A stretch of 64,000 nt of DNA from Paraphaeosphaeria minitans (taxonomy: Eukaryota > Ascomycota > Dothideomycetes > Pleosporales > Didymosphaeriaceae): NCBI GenBank assembly GCA_015832175.1, contig WJXW01000009.1:1426001-1490000 (forward strand), read 5' to 3'. Made by a program: the position numbers and the translations under genes. The notes beneath the pieces are model-generated. The model was not told where the DNA came from. It worked only from the letters and a program-made list of their open reading frames with translations, and did no database searches. Of the stretch, positions 59,206-64,000 are shown piece after piece. How positions within the stretch are numbered: position 1 is the first letter of the stretch; each line of letters opens with the position of its first letter.

Positions 59206-59615
59206 TGTTATAAACTAGATAGTAATATAGGAATTAGGCGCTTATAAAGGTATAATAAAGTAATAATAGGGTTATAGGCGTAATAAAGAGATACTAAAAG
59301 GCTTAAATTAGATTATGTAATACGCTTAGCTACTTAGGAGTCCTAAGTAGCTAAGTAAGTTATATAATACACTTAGTTACTTAGGAGCACTAAGTAGTAG
59401 AGTAGCTTTAGTATATAGAAACGCGAGGATAGACCTCTATACTTATATTTAATTTATTTATTAATCTATTATTTAGATTCTAGTAGACTAAATTGTTAAC
59501 TTATTACACTTCGTAAGATACTATTATATTAATAAGACCTTCTACCTTCTGTAAGTACTCCTACCTAAGAACTAACCTTAACCCTTTAGGACTAGCTACC
59601 CTCTTAGATTTAATA
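59206..59615 (+). repeat. 3' LTR of copy F, variant A (410 bp)
   Basis: TGTTATAAAC to GATTTAATA. Heavily RIPped version of the solo LTR at 56611 in opposite orientation, and the last repeat before the GC-balanced region. Confidence 0.93.
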
Positions 59616-59770
59616 GTGGTCTAGGCGATTACACGCTTTAGATCTTAACACTTAGATCCTAATATAATAGTAGTACTTAGAGTAATTGACTATATTATCA
59701 CTAAATAGGATAGGCTTATTTAGAAGTGCGTCTTATATAGACCTAGTTTACATAAGAAAGTAGTAAGCTG
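59616..59770. other. Short AT-rich transition
   Basis: About 150 bp of AT-rich, non-repeat sequence between the last LTR and normal DNA. It may be host DNA reached by RIP spreading from the repeat. Confidence 0.6.
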
Positions 59771-59795
59771 AGTGAGAAGCTTGTCCTAGTCATGT

Positions 59796-59814
59796 GATCA
59801 CCTCTTGGGTGATC
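59796..59814. repeat. Small perfect hairpin
   Basis: gatcacc and ggtgatc separated by tcttg, just inside the GC-balanced side of the border. Confidence 0.6.
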
Positions 59815-59865
59815 GTCCCGCAGGGCCTATGGGCCCTACCGGTATATCTCATACGCCACAAATCC

Positions 59866-59918
59866 GAAAGCCAAGGCGCGACATGCTTTGAGTGTTGCCC
59901 TGAATAACCTTGGCTTTC
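59866..59918. repeat. 11-bp perfect inverted repeat
   Basis: gaaagccaagg (59866-59876) and ccttggctttc (59908-59918) with a 31-bp loop. Confidence 0.6.
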
Positions 59919-61677
59919 ACTTATGGGCTCAACAGAGGTACCAATCTCGGATTGTGATAGACAGAGGGCATGCATGCAGAACGTTGATGTATCTGGAAAG
60001 AACGACATCGGGCCACTTCTCGAATCAGCTGCTTGTTGCTACCTTCGCGCAATGTCTGCACGTATGCCTGCCGTTCTTAGTCTATGGTAGCTGCTGCTGC
60101 GGAGAAAAAGCTGAAGGCGCGTTTGTTTGTGAACACGACGCATAGAACTGCCTTCTCACCCTCCCCCTCTTCTTTTCTCCATACCATTCTCATGCCATCA
60201 CCGCGACACACCATGCGAACTCAGTTTGCTATTTACATTTATTCATCTCACTTCCTACTCTTTCTTCCTTCTCATGGTCAACCCAGTACTGCACCCTCAT
60301 AGCCTTTCCTCCACTAGACTGCTCATCTCTTTAGTACATACCTCAACCGGTAGCCTCAGTTTCGACTTCAGTACGATTCTATACTGCCACATTCTCTCTC
60401 GCCAGAGGGGCACCTCTGGTCAAAGTAAGCTATGCGCTGCAGTTTAAAACTCTCGTTCATCATTAGTCTAACGCTTCCACCAGGCCAGCCAGTCTCACCA
60501 TCCAACGTACCGCTGAAGCCTCCTACCATCATACCCAGCGTCCACCATTGCATGCTTGTTGCCGGGGTTCTAGGATGTGACCAGGATGCTTTCAAAGGTG
60601 AGGATGGCTCCCCCGTGACCCGACGCTGCTGGCCCATCGATGCTGAGGCAATACGCGCTGAGGGGATGTGGGTTGGCCTCAAGGTATTTATCCCTCCCCG
60701 TCGATAACTAATGATACTACAGCTAGAGAATGGGTTAGTGCGAGGGTAGGTAGGGGAACCGGGGTTTTGAAGATCTATTCCCAATTCCTTTGGGTCAGCC
60801 TGCATGAAATTCACACTTGACTGAGTGGGTGGGGTGGAAAGCGTTGTGCAATGCCAATTATTCGACGCGCCGTCGTAATCGTCAACCAAACTTCAGCATC
60901 GCGCCGCTCCTCTACAGAGCCGGCTCCCCCGGTTACTCCTGGGATCTCTTGTCCATGGTTCATGTCGCACAACGCTTCTCCATGTTTCCACGTTGCCCAT
61001 CCCAAGTCATCGGTCGCAAGTCGTCAAGTGATCAGGGTCATAGCGAGTGATGGCGAACATGGTGCGATGGCGAACACCCAATGGAGTGCAGTCCGCCGAC
61101 TCAGATTGTTGTCAACATTCTGGTGCTGGGAGGATGAAGACGCTTTGATGTTCCTTAGCGTTGGTGCAGGGTTGCGTCGTGGGCCATGGTTGGCGGTCAG
61201 GCAGCACCCCATGATTAGAATGCAAGATCGTAGGTATCAGTTACCCATGTCGTCAAAAAAGTTCATGAAACAGGCTATCCTATGCCGAGAGAATTGTTAA
61301 GTTTAGCAGGTAGTGGACAAGGGAGGAGCTGCAACCTTTCCTACACCTGCCTCGCTGCGGTGAACATGCGGATCACTGCTTGCCCTAGTAGGGGATACGC
61401 CTGGCTGCGTCCTATCATATCCCCGTTATCTGCTTTTAGCATCGGATATTCGAAGTTTGGGCGATGCTAACAGCCCCTGCTATTGTAGAACGAAAGCCAC
61501 ACAGAGGCTTGGCGTCGGGTGCCATTGCGCATGAGAGAAAGTAGCTTCGGCGGATTCTTACAATTCGCGTGGAGTGTCACAGTTTCGGGACTTATAGAAA
61601 GAGGAAAGCAAGTAGCGACGCTAGCGTGGCTGTTGAGATTCTCGCAAAATGGGGTCTGGTTTCGGCCACCAACATTA

Positions 61678-61760
61678 CCAAAAACTCGTGTTTTTGGGGA
61701 CACCCTTGCCAACTACTGTATAAGACTAGGGCGAGAGGTGACCCAAAAATACGAGTTCCT
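61678..61760. repeat. Hairpin and longer inverted repeat
   Basis: ccaaaaac-tcgt-gtttttgg (61678-61697) is a perfect 8-bp-stem hairpin. Its right half, aactcgtgtttttggg, recurs inverted with one mismatch as cccaaaaatacgagtt (about 61742-61757). The pair could be the ends of a ~76-bp fold-back repeat. Confidence 0.55.
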
Positions 61761-63178
61761 TCGTAAGCGCTATTGGCGTCAGCAATCTACTTCAGCACGG
61801 GCCGATGCTACAAGACATAATTGGTAGGTCGTGAATTAGTGTTCGCAGATGGATTGTCCATCGTGTAAGAGGCCTGTTCCGAATTTTAAAAGTGGGGCAC
61901 CGTATACGAAGACCCAGGTATTACATTCTCGAACTTATATTTTTCAAAACCTTGATATGATAACTGTGGAGCTAAGGTCTATAGTATATAGATTATCTTT
62001 CGCGTACGTGTAAAGGAGTTCTCTTTTGCACCTGCACCTGCACGCCACAATAACAGTTATGTGATAACGGGCTTGTGGTTTAGTAGTATAATTTTCCCAT
62101 AGCATGTGCGTACTCCACAGTACTGCGAAAATCCCATCCACATCAACAAGAAATGGTCGTAGTTGTGTCTATTTGCCCTCGTGTCTAGCCCCTGCTTTTC
62201 CCGCAAGTCCAATACATTGCCAGGGAAAAATGCTTGCCTTTGGCTTTTCATTCTCCGGCTTACCTAAATGACTGAAAAGCACAAAAATACATGCTCTCGC
62301 GTGAACGTAGACACTGCCGGTACAGTATCGCCATCCAAGTCTAGAACGCATGCTAGCTTAAGTGACCGCAGGATAAGAAAGCTTACCTACTACTGGTTTA
62401 CATCAACACGGGGAGGTTGACCATCCGCGACACAGAATCTCGGACCGCGCATTCCTGTGTCGGCTAAAGTAGGCCTGCACGATTTTGACTAGGTATTCAC
62501 AAACAATGTGTAAGTACATGTATTTCCGCTTTGAGTATCTTGATACCTACCCCGCACTGCGACCGCGCGAAAAAGATCAGACATCCCACAATACGCTTTC
62601 GGTGCTTTCCACAAAGCCATCGGCTTGGCAGACGTCCGCAATTCAAGCAAGGATGCAGCTTGACAAGAACCGTGTTTCAAACCTTGCATCTATGCGGAGA
62701 CTGGCTTGGCGGTATGGGGACAGCACGTGGTGTGTGGGCCACCGCTCAGGCACACGCGTAACGATGGCATGGCAGCGACACAAGATGACGCAAGTGACAA
62801 GTTGGTGACAGTCAGTCTGTATAGCGAGCGAGTTCTTGGTTCCATAGATCAATGCGGACGCCGCGCACAGTAGTAATGTTCATGTAACGAGCGTCAGGAG
62901 ACCGGGGGTATTCTGATAGCCAAAAGCCAAAAGCCAAAGGACGCGAGCTATGCTACACAGAGGACCACCAAGGAAGGTATGTTATTTCAATCATCAATAT
63001 GTAAAAAAGGAAATGAAAACAGGACAGAGGCTGTGCTGCTCTATAACCTGTTGGTTGTTGCGGACGGTGACCCGCGGAATGCTTCCTGCACCATCATCTC
63101 CAGGCAACTCAAGAATTAGACATACAACGCCAAAATAACCCTCGTTAGATCCTTCACTGCAAGGACTCAAACTACTCG

Positions 63179-64000
63179 CTACGGTTTTCGCTTGATGCTG
63201 GCATCCCGAAGGGCAGTGCTACCCGGTGCGTACGGGCCATCGTTGACATTGATCCAGTTGGGCACGGTACTACTCCTCTTGCGAGAGTTGTGTCTCGTGA
63301 CGCTACCTCTCACCATGCGGCCACCTACTTTACCAAAGCTGAGCACCTCGGGCCGGTCCAGATCGAATGGATCTGACTGCCGTACTCCTCTGCCGAACAC
63401 GTTCGTCGCCGGCCTTGAAGGCCCAGGTTCGCCGAAGAAGAACGAGTCCTGGGACATACGAGATACTGTGCTCGAGGTTGTATCGAACTGAGGAAGCGGT
63501 GCGTATGTTCTGGCCGGTTTTGACGGAGTGGGCGGCAGTGGGCGGGTCGGGGGGAGCGGTGGCGGGTCTGAAGGGTCAAAGAAGGGGTTCGACTGACGGT
63601 CGGTATGAAACGACGAGGCATGGTGTGTTACTGGGTTCGAGTGTAGCGCAGTCTGAAAGCTTGTCGTTCGTTTGTGTTGCTGGGCAGTCTCGCGAAGCCA
63701 CTCCGGCGTACCGCTACCGTTCTGGGCATCTATCTCATCAAGAATGGTGGCGAAAGGATCGCGTGGGTTCCTTTCCAAACTTGCAGCAAGTTTCTGTGCA
63801 AGAGGACCATCTTGTTGAGGTTGGGGAGGTACAGGATCGTGATTCAGCAGTTGGAGACTCTTGGGTGGGTCCAGCGGATCCGCGAATGGGTTTACGCCAA
63901 CATTGCTGTTGCGAAGAACTGGATCGTCAACGATGTTCGGGAAAGGAGAATTTTGGCCAACAACGAGACTGTCTTGCTTCTTCTGGAGCAGCGTTCGGGA
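63179..64000 (-). CDS. Proline-rich disordered protein, C-terminal part (runs off the window)
   Basis: A minus-strand frame is open from the right edge (64000) to TAG at 63179, 273 residues, with no stop or obvious intron. The start lies outside the window; the TTG near 63778 is internal Leu and not a start. The sequence is disordered and rich in Pro, Ser, Asp and Arg. It holds NPFADP, RDPFAT, NPFFDP and SDPFDL, i.e. NPF/DPF tripeptides known to bind EH domains and AP-2 appendages in endocytic proteins, plus PPLPPTRPLPPTP, an SH3-ligand-like stretch. The basic end reads RKRSSTVP and finally SIKRKP. No catalytic domain or membrane segment is in view. A link to endocytosis or membrane scaffolding is only suggested by the motifs. 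It is the first intact host gene next to the RIPped block. Confidence 0.75.
   Translation of the reverse strand, partial: SRTLLQKKQDSLVVGQNSPFPNIVDDPVLRNSNVGVNPFADPLDPPKSLQLLNHDPVPPQPQQDGPLAQKLAASLERNPRDPFATILDEIDAQNGSGTPEWLRETAQQHKRTTSFQTALHSNPVTHHASSFHTDRQSNPFFDPSDPPPLPPTRPLPPTPSKPARTYAPLPQFDTTSSTVSRMSQDSFFFGEPGPSRPATNVFGRGVRQSDPFDLDRPEVLSFGKVGGRMVRGSVTRHNSRKRSSTVPNWINVNDGPYAPGSTALRDASIKRKP

Larger units (their letters stand above)
53950..59615 (+). mobile_element. G1 copy F (plus strand, lacks 5' part), LTR variant A
   Basis: It starts abruptly in the gag/protease region next to X4 and runs through pol, antisense gene, polypurine tract and 3' LTR (59206-59615). Three insertions interrupt it: X5, a solo variant A LTR, and the X6/X7 pair. 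Its gag portion is not found left of X copy 2, consistent with the rearrangement near 36900. Confidence 0.92.
59771..63178. other. GC-balanced stretch without a convincing gene
   Basis: Base composition becomes ordinary and RIP signs vanish. Open frames up to 173 residues exist on both strands (longest 60368-60889 minus, 60851-61300 plus), but they overlap each other, show no recognisable domain, and have the composition of chance frames. No tRNA or rRNA was seen. It is probably intergenic, or degraded genic DNA next to the repeat block. Confidence 0.55.

Noticed and set aside
1..59770. Centromere
   Set aside because: RIPped nested gypsy blocks occur at fungal centromeres, but they also occur as interstitial or subtelomeric AT-rich regions; the sequence alone cannot decide.
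60368..60889. 173-residue minus-strand open frame in GC-balanced DNA
   Set aside because: No domain, overlapping open frames of similar quality on the plus strand, and chance-like composition.
60851..61300. 149-residue plus-strand open frame
   Set aside because: Unstructured mixed composition, no recognisable family, and overlap with minus-strand frames; not supported as a gene.
61467..61827. Overlapping open frames on both strands around the 61.7 kb hairpin
   Set aside because: Both strands are open to a similar extent across an inverted repeat, as expected by chance; no motif.
63179..63621. Other-frame open readings over the proline-rich gene (63192-63491 plus, 63325-63621 minus)
   Set aside because: They are shadows of the 63179-64000 frame in GC-balanced, codon-biased DNA.

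Overview
The window is repeat-dense DNA from a filamentous ascomycete, most likely a Dothideomycete (Pleosporales-like). This assignment is an inference from genome style: an AT-rich block of nested LTR retrotransposons wrecked by repeat-induced point mutation (RIP), joined abruptly to GC-balanced DNA. From 1 to about 59,770 there is no intact host gene. Conceptual frames are recognisable only if TAG/TAA are read as former Gln codons (CAG/CAA, C to T). Missing Cys and Asp residues are almost always Tyr and Asn (G to A). Both are what RIP produces.

Most element edges can be fixed to the base because the LTRs begin TG and end CA (or the RIPped TA) and are flanked by exact 5-bp target duplications. 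Family G1 is a Ty3/gypsy chromovirus of about 6.6 kb without nested DNA. Copies: 1 (+, 1-3024, partial), B (-, 3555-16778, TSD actag), A (-, 4566-11150, TSD ggtat, inside B), D (-, 37140-53531, TSD tttac), F (+, 53950-59615, lacking its 5' part), and a solo LTR at 56611-57020 (TSD agatt). Family G2 is a second gypsy family, present as two copies facing head-to-head: minus in 3025-3554 plus 16784-21850, and plus in 21850-28465. Family C1 is a full-length Ty1/copia element (28580-35907, TSD actat). Family G3, element E, is another gypsy (38142-47825, TSD cctat) inside D. Family X has a short LTR of 238 or 312 bp. It occurs as solo LTRs (20855, 54328), as an inverted pair (57949-58524, TSD atata), as a gag-only element (42803-45957, TSD cacta) inside E, and as a broken copy split by D.

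The nesting gives relative ages: G2 before B before A; X copy 2 before D before E before the gag-only X element; F before the solo LTR, X5 and the X6/X7 pair.

The most striking observation concerns G1. Every copy that reaches its 3' end carries a second gene on the opposite strand, convergent with pol, between the end of pol and the polypurine tract. In all five copies it encodes a short basic protein whose Cys positions, allowing Cys-to-Tyr RIP changes, match a fungal Zn(II)2Cys6 (GAL4-type) cluster followed by a Lys/Glu/Gln-rich, probably coiled-coil, segment. This antisense gene and the adjacent LTR U3 change together between copies (variants A, B, C, D), while gag-pol and R-U5 stay nearly constant. 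This suggests an exchangeable cassette of transcription factor plus promoter. Element E, of a different gypsy family, also has an antisense frame in the same place.

From about 59,771 the DNA is GC-balanced and not RIPped. About 3.4 kb holds no convincing gene. The 3' end of one host gene, encoding a proline-rich disordered protein with NPF/DPF motifs, runs off the right edge on the minus strand (63179-64000).
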